The notes: generated by a model not told the origin, from the sequence alone. Shown: positions 22,391 to 33,530, counted from the stretch's first letter. The stretch: 64,000 nucleotides of DNA from Clavaria fumosa (GCA_951802425.1 OX637795.1:2336501-2400500), one strand, 5' to 3'. A program made the numbers and translations.

Positions 22391-23262
22391 CAGGCCTAGT
22401 AGAGTAGTTGCAGCTACTACCTACAGAACTAGTGAATATCCTGTAGCTACCACCCTCCCCCCTAGTGGACTAGTTGAAGGTACTATCTGCAGGCCTAGTG
22501 GACTAGATGCAGTTACTATCTGCAGGCCTTGTAGACTAGTTGCAGCTACTATATATAGAACCAGTGAACTTGTGGCAGCTACTACCTTCAGGCCTAGTAA
22601 ACTAGTTGTGGCTACTACTTGTAGGCCCAGTAGACCAGTTGCACCTACCATCTGTAGTTCTAGCAGATTAGTTGCAGCCATATGATGAGTGAACTTGTTA
22701 TACCTGCTGCCTGCAGGCCTAGTAGAATAGTTGTAAGTAGACTGGTTACAGCCATTACTGGCAGGCATAGAAGACTAGTTGCAACCACTACCTATAGAAC
22801 TAGTAAACTTGCTGCAGCTACTGTAGTATTTCGACCTTAGGTTCAGTCACGCATCACGCAGGGGGGCTGAACTGAACTCAAACAGCATGACCGTCATGCT
22901 GCTTGAGCAACAATGAACTTGTTAAAAAAAATGATAAGAAATTCCTATTGTGGCTGATGACTAATGTTCCTCCCAATCTTCCTCATACTGGCAAGATTTG
23001 TGCCATTGCCGCTTTCCTCTACCACATTCCTCAACCTGTTCTAAAATCTTGTCAATTGTCATTTCTGATAGGTCTAGTAGCACACAATAAATTTTGGGCA
23101 TGAACTAAGGAACCATTCAGTCACGCCTACCACTGAAACCTGAACCACAAAAATAAGGTCACGTGATGCTTATGTAACTGTGGTGTGAACCTAAGGTCGA
23201 AATACTACAGTACTACCAGTCTAGTAAACTGGTTGCAGCTGCTACTTGTAGGCCCAATAGAT
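22391..23262 (-). repeat. CTAG-rich satellite, reverse orientation
   Basis: Diverged copies of a ~33-base unit (GTAGACTAGTTGCAGCTACTACCTGTAGGCC-like) run opposite to the large array at 39060-45560. A 390-bp MITE interrupts it at 22821-23210. Confidence 0.8.
22821..23210. mobile_element. TA-flanked MITE in the satellite
   Basis: Terminal inverted repeats of about 25 bases start CTGTAGTATTTCGACC at 22821 and end as its reverse complement at 23210. TA flanks both sides (22819-22820 and 23211-23212), and removing the insert restores the satellite (GCAGC-TA-CTACC). It is 390 bp. A 66-codon open frame inside has no recognisable similarity. It fits the Tc1/mariner/pogo target preference but differs from the MITE at 13669. 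Confidence 0.88.
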
Positions 23263-23555
23263 TCTACCACCTTGAGTGCTGAAAATGATATGTAGCACCA
23301 TAGTGGTAATCATGAAGGGGCCAGTAACAAAGAGAGAGGCATTCAGACAGAGATATTATTTGGCTTTGTCCAAGATATTGGATTCTTACTCATTCCCTGT
23401 TGTGAGTCTGCATTGTTGGGCTCAGATTATGTAAGCCATCAGAGCCTGTATCCATTTTGGACTGTGCCGGCAGCTGTGTTCTCTCGTTTTCCAATGGCTA
23501 TCAAGTCTGCTTCCTTAAGAATAAAATACATAGATAGAGATATGCTTTAGACAAT
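23263..23555. other. 3' flank of a minus-strand gene
   Basis: Non-repetitive DNA between the satellite and the stop of the gene ending at 23556. No coding frame or structure was noted. Confidence 0.35.
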
Positions 23556-23876
23556 TTATTTAATCCTGCGCCTCTTGGCAGCCATGTCAGTGCTCATACC
23601 AGAGTGTGGCCGCTTGGACAAAGCTTGAAGCGAAGCAATAATCTGATCAACAACCCAGGCAACATCATCAAGAACGCCTTCAAACTCTGAAAGCCCCTCT
23701 CCGTTGCTAAGTACCCACTTGAGCCACCAAGACAGGCTGACGATGACATTGAAAAATCCATTAATACTTCCTTTTGACAGCCTGGACCACTCCGCATCTG
23801 ATACAACATCCTTCGAAAGGTCTGAAAATGTCAAGCAACCGTCTTGTCGTGTGAGTGGCTGCAAGGTCAACCACCA
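23556..23876 (-). pseudogene. 3' exon of a conserved fungal gene, severed by copia
   Basis: This encodes the C-terminal ~100 residues: WWLTLQPLTRQDGC, SKGSINGFFNVIVSLSWWLKW, AWVVDQIIASLQAL and a basic tail AAKRRRIK before the stop. On removal of the copia element and one 5-bp repeat, it joins in frame to KQKWKDWW at 28870, giving KWKDWWLTLQP. I recognise this as the end of an unnamed, often multicopy Agaricomycete protein family. The function is unknown. Separation from its 5' exons makes it non-functional unless the whole transposon were spliced out. Confidence 0.75.
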
Positions 23877-24244
23877 TATTAGCAGCAATAGAGTAGATAT
23901 TAGTCTGAATAGAGTAAGATCCTTAGTTCTGGATGAAGCTATAAGTTATATTCAATAAATACCTGAATAGAGTAAGACTAGCAACTCTATCAGTAAAGTA
24001 ATGAAGAGCAGAACAGTAAGTACTCACTCCTTAGTTCTGGACGAAGCTAAGGAGTGTGGACGACTATACTAAGGCTTATACCAGCCTGTGGTAGCTATAG
24101 TAATGTTGTGAAACATAAGTATGAGACATAAATAAAACAGTAAGTCATGAAACCTCTCCTGGAGTTCATACCCCTGTGTATCAGCCCTCTAGGCCTCTTG
24201 CTCTTCGTATTAGCCATCTAGGCTCGTCAGACATCCCCTTAACA
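23877..24244 (-). repeat. Copia 3' LTR
   Basis: 368 bp, reading TGTTAAGGGG...GCTGCTAATA on the minus strand. It differs from the 5' LTR only by TGGATGAAGC where that copy has TGGACGAAGC, a CpG to TpG change. Confidence 0.95.
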
Positions 24245-24257
24245 CTCCCCCTCGAGC

Positions 24258-27200
24258 CTAATGGCCTCCCAACATACCAATTCCCAACAAACAGCACAGT
24301 CCTTCGAATTTCAAGCGAGGGAGGGCCTTTGTGAGGATATCGGCAATGTTCTCATGAGTCCCAACTCGAATAACCGTGATATTTCGATTCTGGACTTTCT
24401 CCCGAATGAAATGGTACCGGATATCGATGTGTTTAGTCCTTGGATGGAATGCAGTGTTGTCCTTCGCAAGGGAGATCGCTCCATTGTTGTCACAGAAGAT
24501 GGGTGATGGAAGGAGGATAGGAGAGATGATTTCAGTGACTAGAAGTCGAAGCCAGATCGCCTCCTTTGCTGCATGCGTTCCAGCGATGTATTCTGCTTCA
24601 GTAGTCGAGAGAGCAATGAGAGGCTGTCGTTTAGATGACCAGGATATGACTCCTCCATGGAATCGAAAAGCATAGCCCGAAATTGAGTGCCTATTGATCT
24701 GGGATGCGAAATCTGAGTCGGTAAACCCTTCTAGCCCCTCGTCTGAACTTCCCAATACCAACCATGCATCCTTTATACCCTTCATATACCTCATAACTCG
24801 CTTCAATGCTTCCCAATGTGCTCTGCCAGGATTTGACATGAACTGAGCAAGAATGCGAATGATGTAGCCAATCTGGGGACCTGTTGCAACATAGTAGTAC
24901 ATCAACTTCCCCACACCACGAGCATAAGGGATATTCTCCATGTCCTTGAATTCGACGACAGTCTTGGGGCATTGATGCGCTCCCAGAACCATCCCAGGTT
25001 CTGCAGGAATAGAAAGTGTGCTGGCATCCTCGAGATGGAATTCCTTGAGTACTGTCTCAATGTAAGCTCTCTGAGATAAGGAAATGATTCGAGCTGTCCT
25101 GTCTCACTTCACTTCAACCCCTAGGAGCCAATGAAGCTCCCCCAAGTCAGAAATCTCGTATCGCAGTCGTAGGTCATTCTTCAGCTTCTCAATCGTCCTG
25201 AGAGACTTTGCAGCAAGTGTCATGTCGTCAGTAGACACAGTCACAATGATAGGATTGTTTCCATGCCTGTAGAAGACACTATGGTCTGCATGGGATCGTA
25301 GGAGGTTGAGTTGGGCAAAAGTGTTGCATAATTCGATGTACCACTGTCATCCTGCTTGCTTGATCCCATATAGCCCCTTTAATAACCTGCAAACCTTTCC
25401 TTCATCTCCTGGTTTCAAATAACTGTGTGGTGGCTTGATATAGATCATCTCATTCAGTCTGGCATTTAGGTAAGCTCCCTTCACATCTATTTGATGTAAT
25501 TCCCAGTCCTCTCGAGCTGCATGGCTTAGGACAAGCCTCTGGGACGACATCTTGACGCTTGGGGCAAAGGTCTCATAGTAATCGATTCCATAGACTTGGG
25601 AATAGCCCTTCCCAATGAATCTTGCCTTGTAGGATGAGACTTGACCAGATGCATCGTGTTTCCGAGTCAAGACGAAACCTGAATTGATAATATTGGCATC
25701 AGGGGTGCATGGACCAGCTCCCATGTCTTCAACTGCTCTAATTGCTCAATTTCTGTCTTCATCGCCTGAGTCCACTGTTCAGACTCTCCTCCAGCAAGGG
25801 CTTCTTCAACTGTCTTTGGATCATCATTGCTACCCAGAGCAAGTGCGAATTCTGGTTCAGTCTCTGTCACCATATATGCTGACATACCAGAATTCATCCT
25901 TGCATAGTCTCCAGGAGCTTTCCTAGGTCTCAGGCCACGTCCTGTCCCAGGGACAATTGGGTCGAGGCCATCAGGTAGTCTGGTAGGTGTAGGCTGAGTA
26001 TTATTTGGAATAGTGGGTTCCTGAGGTTTGTCTTCAGTGTGTCTTGCCTCGCCAGGTGTGCTTGGGATGATATCTGCAGAGGGAATATCTGGAACTGTGG
26101 AAGGGACAGTTGGAATGGTTGGAAAGACTGGAATGGTGAGTCTCTGCTGCTCCCCCTCATCCCAAGTCACTTCTGTGGTCGTCAATTCAACTGGCTCAAA
26201 CCTGACATTCCTCTCAACAGACACTCTTCGTTTCTCTGGCCAATACACTCGAAATCCCTTCCTCTCAGCATCATATCCAACAAACCTGAGCTTAACTGCC
26301 TTCACATCAAGCTTCCCTGCTTCAATCCTGACCCATATATTGCAGCCCCATTCATGGAGGTTCGCTAGATTAGGCTTTCCAAAGCCCATTGCTTCAAATG
26401 GAGTCCTACCACCAAGGGCACAAGTAGGGGAGCAGTTCTTCAGCCATATAGCATGGTAGACAGCTTCTACCCATAGAAATCGAGGTAATTCAGCTGCTAT
26501 TAGCATAGCACAAGCATGTTCAAGGATAGTGCAGTTCAGGCATTCAGAAATGCCATTCTGCTGAGGTGTATCATGGATGGTGATTGTCCTCTTGGTTCCC
26601 TTCGCCTTCAGGTGAGTGTTGAAAGGTCCATTGATGAATTCTCCACCTCCATCGCAGTGAAACTCCTTCACAGACACCCCAAACTGCGTCTCCAGCCAGG
26701 CCTCGAAATTCTTGTATGCCTGGAAGGTCTGATCCTTTGTCTTTAGTGCTTCAACCTCGCTCCATGCCTTTGCCTCATCTGTGAACATCACAAAATAGCT
26801 TTCTCCTGTCAATGCTTGCACCTGTGCTGGCCCCCAGATGTCAGAATGGATGCGGTCACCCAGTCCAGTCGCTGTTCACTCGTTTGACCTTGTCTTTGGG
26901 ATTGGTGCTTTGGTGAGCTTTGCCTTTGTGCATGCGACACAGAAGGGAGTTGCTGAACCTTTCTCCAGCTCAATTCCCTCAACATGTCCGTCCTTTACCA
27001 TCATCTCCACAGCCTTTGGTGAGATATGACCCATTTTCCTATGCAATTCATCAACAGACATCTTCACAGTTGCAATATTCGCAGTAGCACCAGTAGAAGA
27101 GGTCCCTGTGAGCTTGTACAACCCGTTTACTTCAGGGATCCTGGCAATGACTTGGCAAATAGGTGAGGTTGTTGAGATTTTGCACCATGGGCCTTTAAAC

Positions 27201-27652
27201 TGAACTGTAAATCCAGCTTTAATGATGCAGCTCATTGAAATTAGAGTGAAGGCGACGTCAGGAGCATAGAGGACATCACGGAGGGTGACTTTGGTAATTT
27301 TTGAACTGTTGGGTAGCTCAATAGCAACATTTCCTATCCCAAGAGCTTGGAAAGTGTATCCATCTGCTGCATTTATTGCCTGGGAGATTGGTCTGAAGGA
27401 ACTGAACTTGTTTCTGTCTGCACAGAAGTGGCTAGAGGCTCCAGAGTTGATAATTGCACCTTGTCAAATTGCTGGGACTGAGTATAGTGCAGTTGCTACA
27501 TCTTCAAATGTTGATGTGCAGGTTACTGTGAATGCAAACTCTTTGTCTGAGGAGTCTGGGATTGAATCGGCGATGTTTGCTGATGGTCCCTGCCTAGAAC
27601 CCTTCGATCCTTTGTTCTGGTGGGGTCCCTGACCTTCAGCACCTCCTCCAGG
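24258..27652 (-). pseudogene. Copia pol: protease, integrase, reverse transcriptase, RNase H
   Basis: The protease-like motif is INSGASSHFC. The integrase has the zinc-binding LHRKMGHISPKAV...CVACTKAK, then FHCDGGGEFING and TPQQNGISE. The reverse transcriptase has VKGAYLNARLNEMIYIKPP, KGLYGIKQAG and VSTDDMTLAA in place of the usual YVDDM. RNase H has FTDSDFASQ, TEAEYIAGT and FCDNNGAISL, ending DILTKALPRLKFEGLC. TGA codons are at 27464, 26876, 25347 and 25104; a frame shift lies near 25690. The polyprotein would otherwise be full length. Confidence 0.92.
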
Positions 27653-28492
27653 TCACCAACAGTCCTCCTTTGTATGTCCTATCTTATGGCAGTTCCAGCA
27701 TTCGACATTTGACTTGGAAATCGATTTGGGCTTCCATTTCCCCTTCTGTCCCCTCTGAGGCTTCGAGAATAATGCACTGTCACCCTTGGCAGCTTGCTGA
27801 CGAATGATGCGGTGTTCATACTCCTCAAGAAGATATTGTTTGAGGTCATTGGGGTCCAGATTCGTCTTGGTAGCCTTTGCCATGACCATGAGGGATGAAA
27901 GGAGTGGTCGAAACGATTCTGGAAGTGATCCAACCATCATAGCAGTGAAATCCTCATCTTTAATCACTGCTCCCATGCCTGCTAGTCCCTCACGACACCT
28001 CCACATCTCAGAAAGGTGGGCTTTGATGTCCTCACCCTCTGAGCACTTCATTTCCTGAAGCTGTCGTCACATATCGACCTGATAGAGAAGAGTCTTCCCT
28101 TCACACTCATTGGCAACAGCTTCCCACATGTCCTTTGCAGAGGTGAGTCATCCTATGCTTTGAGCAAGGCTGAGGGAAACAGAATTGATGATGATATGAC
28201 GAGCCAGGTACTCCTTCATGTCAAATTCGTCAATCTGTTTCTCCCTAGCTTCGATTTGGTCTTCTGTGGCAGGTGTCTTGCCATCTCCAGAGACTACTGT
28301 GCCATCCACAACAGCATATGGGTTCGGCCTATTCACCCTGCCTTCGACATGGCCCATCAGACCTCGGGATCCCATTGCAATCAAGACCTTGGTCTTGTAG
28401 TCAACCCAATTGGAGCCATCATTGGCTAACTTGAGAATAGAGATGGGATTTGAACTGGGGAGGGCAGAGTCGGTTAAGGCGCCGGGTCTCAT
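27653..28492 (-). pseudogene. Copia gag
   Basis: Gag starts at 28490-28492 (MRPGALTDSALPSSNPISIL), with the gag-like segments NWVDYKTKVLIAM and LPESFRPLLSSLM, and ends in the zinc knuckle CWNCHKIGHTKEDC. TGA codons at 28148-28150, 28067-28069 and 27653-27655 interrupt it, at places where Arg fits (IG-R-LTSAKD, DM-R-RQLQEMKC). Gag forms the RNA-containing particle. Confidence 0.88.
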
Positions 28493-28496
28493 AATC
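28478..28496 (-). promoter_or_regulatory. Primer-binding site complementary to the anticodon arm of a Met tRNA
   Basis: The bases next to the LTR are, on the plus strand, GGCGCCGGGTCTCATAATC, which reads like the 5' side of a tRNA anticodon arm with loop TCTCATAA (CAU). Drosophila copia is known to prime from a cleaved Met-tRNA half at the same region. The gag ATG (28490-28492) lies within this site. Confidence 0.6.
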
Positions 28497-28864
28497 TATT
28501 AGCAGCAATAGAGTAGATATTAGTCTGAATAGAGTAAGATCCTTAGTTCTGGACGAAGCTATAAGTTATATTCAATAAATACCTGAATAGAGTAAGACTA
28601 GCAACTCTATCAGTAAAGTAATGAAGAGCAGAACAGTAAGTACTCACTCCTTAGTTCTGGACGAAGCTAAGGAGTGTGGACGACTATACTAAGGCTTATA
28701 CCAGCCTGTGGTAGCTATAGTAATGTTGTGAAACATAAGTATGAGACATAAATAAAACAGTAAGTCATGAAACCTCTCCTGGAGTTCATACCCCTGTGTA
28801 TCAGCCCTCTAGGCCTCTTGCTCTTCGTATTAGCCATCTAGGCTCGTCAGACATCCCCTTAACA
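28497..28864 (-). repeat. Copia 5' LTR
   Basis: 368 bp, the upstream LTR on the minus strand, directly followed by the primer-binding site and gag. Confidence 0.95.
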
Positions 28865-30992
28865 CACCAATCCTTCCATTTTTGTTTGAATGACATCAGA
28901 TCTGCCATAGAGGGCTCAGCTGCTCTACCACTCTTGATCCAGATGGCCACCACTTCAGGACGGCCACGGATAGCTAAGATGTTAGCCTTCCCCTGTAACG
29001 GCTAAGCACAATGATGGATAATGCAGAATAAGGACATGCCGGCCCATCAGGAAATCCTAGTAGTTCCTCCATGATAACAAAGTTCTTGAGGAGTCCTTGC
29101 CACGAAGTATGGTTGATGGACTCGAGAGGCAGGAGAAACTTTGTGAGCCAAGACGGTAAGGCTTCTCGTGCCACAGTCAACATGGAACGAGGAGTAGCAG
29201 CATCCGGAGTGGCTTCATTAGAGGGCAGGGTCACCAAGGCAGGGGAGCGAGGAGTCGCCGCAACAGCAGTGGGAGGGGGTGCCTCAGGAAGACTGAAACA
29301 CATCATTAGAAGCCAAGGTGCAAGCTGCAAAAACGTTACTCACAGATCATCCTCTCGATACAAATTAGACAGGATATTTCCACTCCCTGCAGCCTCCGGT
29401 CGCACTTGCAGCATCTCCTCAAGCCCTTTATGGATCTCTACAGCTACGTCTTCGGGAAGTTGCTCTGCCCTTGCATGATCCTTTTCCCTTGTTAATGCCC
29501 ACTCGTCATTGCGTTTCCTGGCACCAACATCTTCGTCATCGTCATTTTCGTCACTTCCATACGCGTTGTCATCGTCCGAATGTGGCGGCGATGTGCTGCG
29601 TGACAGGGGGATGTGTATAGTTGTATTTAGGGCCAACGAAGACCTCTTGTATGGCTGATTTTCGGTCCCTGGGCTTGTGAGTGCATGACGGGCAGCTGGT
29701 GCTAAGAACATGTTATGAAAGTAGAGGACAGCCATCGGAGATGACTCACAAAAAGCCTTTTCTGAGAACTTGACGAGAGCAGACTTCATTCCATCACATT
29801 CTTCGGGGCTAACATTGGCAATTGTTCCTCCCAAATGTGTTTCCCCTTTGTGGATTCTGCACATCTTGTTAGATGACACCGTAGGACCAAAGTTTGGACG
29901 CACATAATGAGGATATCATCCCCACCCTGCTGAGGTTCTGGACCAATGAGGAAGATGGAGCCAATAAGCCCAGTTTGCTTTTGGATTTCATCAAGTATTT
30001 TGTCGAGAGTAGTGGGAAGCACATCGATGGCTCTGATTGATGGTCAGACCAACGATGTTGAACAACACAAACAACAGACAACAGAACCTTTGAGGAGCTT
30101 CTTTCGGTTGGCCTCAACAGGATCAAGCCCAACTCCTTCGTCATCTGAGGTGTCTGCGTCATCTGGCTTCTTGTTGTGAAAGGTCTCGACCTCATTCTTG
30201 ATCTCCGGCAACTCCTCTTCCCACAGCCCCCTGACAACTTTATTTCAGAAGTTGAGCCTGGGCATCGGAATCTTCATCAGCAAAACAGATTGGACAGGGG
30301 CTAGGTATGTACTGGTATATACTTCTTTATACTACCTATAGGTGTTATAAACCACTTAAAACCAGTCCATACCTAGCCCCTGTCCAATCTGTTTTGCTGA
30401 TTTTGCTGTGAGTCTTTGCATTATGCCCAGGGTGTTTTGGGTCATACTCTGGATGGTTATCTAGCCAGTTCTTCTTCCATGTGTCATGTACAATGGATTC
30501 CAGTTTACTCTTCCAGAGAAGCTTTGAATATGCTTGAACAAGCGAAAGCTTCTTCTTCTTCTTGACCTTGCCTGAGAGGTCCAGTATTTTGTGACGGTCT
30601 GTTAAAACAACTCCACGTGTGTGGTTATTGAACCACTCTTTAATTCGCTGACAGTAAGATATGAATTTTCACCGTACATTGAATTAGACCTAACACCTAC
30701 CTTTGTGAGCTGTGTCTGGGGCATAAGTTCACCCTCCACCTTGTAGCATGTCATTAATGTTATGATAAGTATCATTGCCACAACTCACATTTCCCTGGCT
30801 CTCAACATCCTTCGGAATAGGCCAATGATCGTCCCAGTACTCCAAGACCGTTGCCCAAAATTCTGCACGTGTATTGCCAGCCTGAGACTTTGTGTATGTG
30901 GTCCGAAGACTCATAAGATACTCGCATTGCTCGGGGGATGCCCAGGGCGCAGCCCCACCACTTTTCTTGCGTGTGCTGGTTGTTTCAGACAT
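28865..30992 (-). pseudogene. 5' exons of a conserved fungal gene, severed by copia
   Basis: The ATG at 30990-30992 gives MSETTSTRKKSGGAAPW. Exon 1 (30992-30789) and exon 2 (30739-30701) join in phase to RIKEWFNNHTRG (from 30647). Next come KKKKKLSLVQAYSKLLW, NHPEYDPKHPGH and, after a hairpin insertion, RGLWEEELPEIKNEVETFH. Later exons carry TTLDKILDEIQKQTGL, HKGETHLGGTIANVSPEE and LPSWLTKFLLPLESI...GRPEVVAIWIKSGR to KDWW at 28870. Introns are 38-60 nt. The family is an unnamed Agaricomycete-specific one with unknown role. The gene is broken by the copia insertion, the hairpin at 30279-30400 and one TGA (30247-30249) next to it. At about 29005 a GC-AG intron is needed to keep the frame. Confidence 0.7.
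30279..30400. repeat. Short foldback (40-bp arms) within an exon
   Basis: TCAGCAAAACAGATTGGACA... (30279-30318) and its reverse complement (30361-30400) match with one mismatch around a 42-base AT-rich loop. It sits between coding blocks (HSKISK and KIPMPRLNF) of the surrounding gene and disrupts the frame. No clear target duplication was found. Confidence 0.85.
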
Positions 30993-31646
30993 AGTGCACG
31001 AATTTCCTGCCTGGGCAACCTCGTTCTTCTGGTAATGCAGAACAGCCATGAGATCCGCGTATCGCCAAGACCCAACTGCCGAGCCCAATCCCGGCCTCCT
31101 AGACAAATTCCCAATTCTGCAATTGTCCCTAAATCTGAACTTGCCTCCTATGTGCCATTTCATCGCCACTCCCATATCATCCCTGGTGGACCTGGTGGAC
31201 CTGTCACCCAATATTCTGTCTCTAAATCAATTTGTGCATGTTACCTGCCTAACCCGAATAGTTTTGGCTCGAAATTGATGAAGTGGTACATTGTGTATTG
31301 TTTGATGTGGATTCAGAGTGTTCTACAAATACTGGTCTGTCTGTCTCTGGAATGGGCCGTCTCTGAAAGGGCTCCCAACACTCATCCACATTCTCTAGGG
31401 GAAATATCCTGCTCTTGGTGGTGGGAGCCTGCCAGGTATAGACTCAAGTTGCACCTTCTAGTGTGACAGCGGAAGAGCAGTTTGACTGCCAGGAAAGGAA
31501 GGGCACAACTCGCAATTTGATCTCACACTAAATAGATGTGTTCCTGGTTGACATTGGGACCCATGTTTTCACTACTTGAGGCATCTTCCCAGCCTTCGCC
31601 GCATTAAACTGTTGTTCCATGTCTTATTTATTTGTTCTGCTAATTA
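30993..31646. other. Upstream flank of the severed gene
   Basis: About 650 bases between the ATG at 30992 and the stop of the next minus-strand gene at 31647. It presumably contains the promoter. I saw no repeat or RNA gene. Confidence 0.35.
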
Positions 31647-32321
31647 TTAATAATTCTCATCAAATATATCTGTGATATTAGTTCTTGCCCACCGCTCAAG
31701 GACTGCTATACCATGTTGAAATCCGGTCATAAGATCAAATGCTTGGCGCCACAAATCAACCTGCCCTGATCGCTTGGCTGGAAGCTCCAGCGAAATGCAA
31801 TCCCGAAGGACTGCCAACCCTTCTTGCCCCTGAGCAAGCCGGTCCCGAACATCACCAAGCCATTTCGCCTCTGCCCTTGGGGACGACGTCGCATTGTAAG
31901 CCTGCTGGAGCCTATCATCAAAGTCTTCAACACTTCCCCAATCACCAACCCACTCCCAGAAAAGTTTGCGTGCTTTAGCCACACATTCGAGAGCCGTCTT
32001 ATTTGCCTTTTTTCTGCGGGGGGTGTAGGCTGCTACTGAGGTCTCAAGGTCAATAGGTGTTTCTGTGCTGTTTCCAAAGGCGTCAGCAGTTGCATGCAAT
32101 ATGAGTAGATTTCCATGTACCAGGCTGTATTCACCACAGTACTAGTAGTATGGGCTTCATTGGTAGGCAACACGAATCCCGCTTTCTTTCGAGCCTTTGC
32201 CTCTGCATGCTCCCTGATAACTGAAGGATCAAAGCAGTTGTCGCACAAGTCATGATTGAGACATACCGTTTCTTGCGCAACCGCTCACGCTCTCGATATG
32301 CCGGGTTGCTGCATAGCACAT
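31647..32321 (-). CDS. Small basic-region protein, unknown family, partial
   Basis: The segment PAYRERERLRKKR is followed by a 46-nt intron, then VIREHAEAKARKKAGFV and TNEAHTTSTVVNTA. A second short intron joins to TETPIDLETSVAAYTPRRKKANK, FWEWVGDWGSVEDFDDR, AQGQEGLAVLRDCI and the stop after DIFDENY. The short Arg/Lys/Glu blocks look like the basic regions often encoded beside fungal KDZ transposases; this is a guess. The upstream end runs into the foldback element at 32401, so the true start may be lost. No catalytic motif is visible. It stands back to back with the KDZ gene at 35135 and may be its companion ORF. Confidence 0.45.
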
Positions 32322-32715
32322 GAGTAACTGTCTGAGAACGAGCTTCGGCTCACTTTTCTGCTGTCTGGGCCCACCTTCATTTAACAGGGCCTTGGGTCAA
32401 GACTTTACACTGGTCCACCCATTCCAATGGACTCCACCGGACTCCTCGGACTCCAGTCAGACTCCTCGGACTCCAGTTGGAGTCCTCAGGACTCCACAGG
32501 ACTCCGAACCAAGTCCCACTGGACTGTGATTGGACTGGGTCAGGACTATGATTGGACTCCACTGGACTGTGTTAGGACTGTGATTGGACTCCACTGGACT
32601 GTGTCAGGACTGTGATTGGACTCACTGGACTTGATTGGAGTCCACTGGATTCCTCAGGAGTCTGCACGGAGTCCACTGGAGTCCACTGGAGTCTGAGCAT
32701 AATGGAAGAAAACAA

Positions 32716-32788
32716 ATGTCACCAGCCAGAGTTGAACCCAAATCCTTGTGTCGCTTGGAAATGCAGTTACCAGCTATGCCATGCAGCC
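32716..32788 (-). ncRNA. tRNA-like module, left arm (inverted copy)
   Basis: Reverse-complement copy of the module at 34215: the A box TGGCATAGCTGG is intact (32770-32781) and the B box is slightly decayed (GGTTCAACTCT at 32728-32738). Confidence 0.55.
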
Positions 32789-33309
32789 ACAGTTATCTTA
32801 GCCAATATAATCCCTATAGCCCTTGTCCTGAGCTCTGTGGAGTCCTTAGGAGTCCTGAGGAGTCCTTGGGAGTCTGACTGGAGTCCTCAGGAGTCCTTAG
32901 GAGTCCAACTGGAGTCCTGAGGAGTCCAACTGGAGTCCTGAGGAGTCCAACTGGAGTCCTGAGGAGTCCGACTGGAGTCTGACTGGAGTCTGACTGGAGT
33001 CCTGAGGAGTCTGACTGGAGTCCTCAGGAGTCTGACTGGAGTCCTCAGGAGTCTGACTGGAGTCCTCAGGAGTCCAACTGGAGTCCTCAGGAGTCCAACT
33101 GGAGTCCTCAGGAGTCCTGAGGAGTCCGACTGGAGTTTGACTGGAGTCTGGCTGGAGTCCTCAGGAGTCCTTAGGAGTCCAACTGGAGTGCTGAGGCACT
33201 GCACAGAGTCATGAAGTCAATTCTGACTGTAATAACTGACTGGAAATACTCCTTGAGACTTTGCCTGCAATCTGCATGGACTCCTCAAGACTCCAGTTAG
33301 ACTCCTCAG

Positions 33310-33530
33310 TAGTGTTGCCACGGCTCGGCTTTTTTCGGCTCGGCTCGGCTAAACCGAGCGAGCTGTTGGACAATGCACAATGGGAGGAGAGATTTTGATA
33401 CATCTGATCATTCACTCCTTCTGTGAGAGCCCAAAGCCGCTTATTCTGTGGGACTACCTGTTGATTTGAAGCCACAATACTCAATGCAAATTCCCAAAAA
33501 AGAAATCGGCTCGCGCCGTTGGCAACACTA
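33310..33530. mobile_element. hAT-type MITE, 221 bp, 8-bp target duplication
   Basis: Terminal inverted repeats TAGTGTTGCCACGGC / GCCGTTGGCAACACTA bound the insert. CTCCTCAG is duplicated at 33302-33309 and 33531-33538. An 8-bp duplication with a TAGTG tip fits the hAT superfamily. The interior contains a CGGCTCGGCTCGG-rich hairpin and no gene. Confidence 0.88.

Larger units (their letters stand above)
23877..28864 (-). mobile_element. Nearly intact Ty1/copia retrotransposon, 4,988 bp
   Basis: Two 368-bp LTRs (23877-24244 and 28497-28864) differ at a single base. The target duplication CACCA lies at 23872-23876 and 28865-28869. The minus strand encodes gag, protease, integrase, reverse transcriptase and RNase H in order. 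Seven in-frame TGA codons and one frame shift disable it. It lies inside an exon of a conserved gene. Confidence 0.95.

Noticed and set aside
28440..28500. A tRNA gene beside the copia 5' LTR
   Set aside because: Only the D-arm/anticodon half resembles a tRNA; the apparent B box lies on the other strand within gag coding. It is best read as a primer-binding site.
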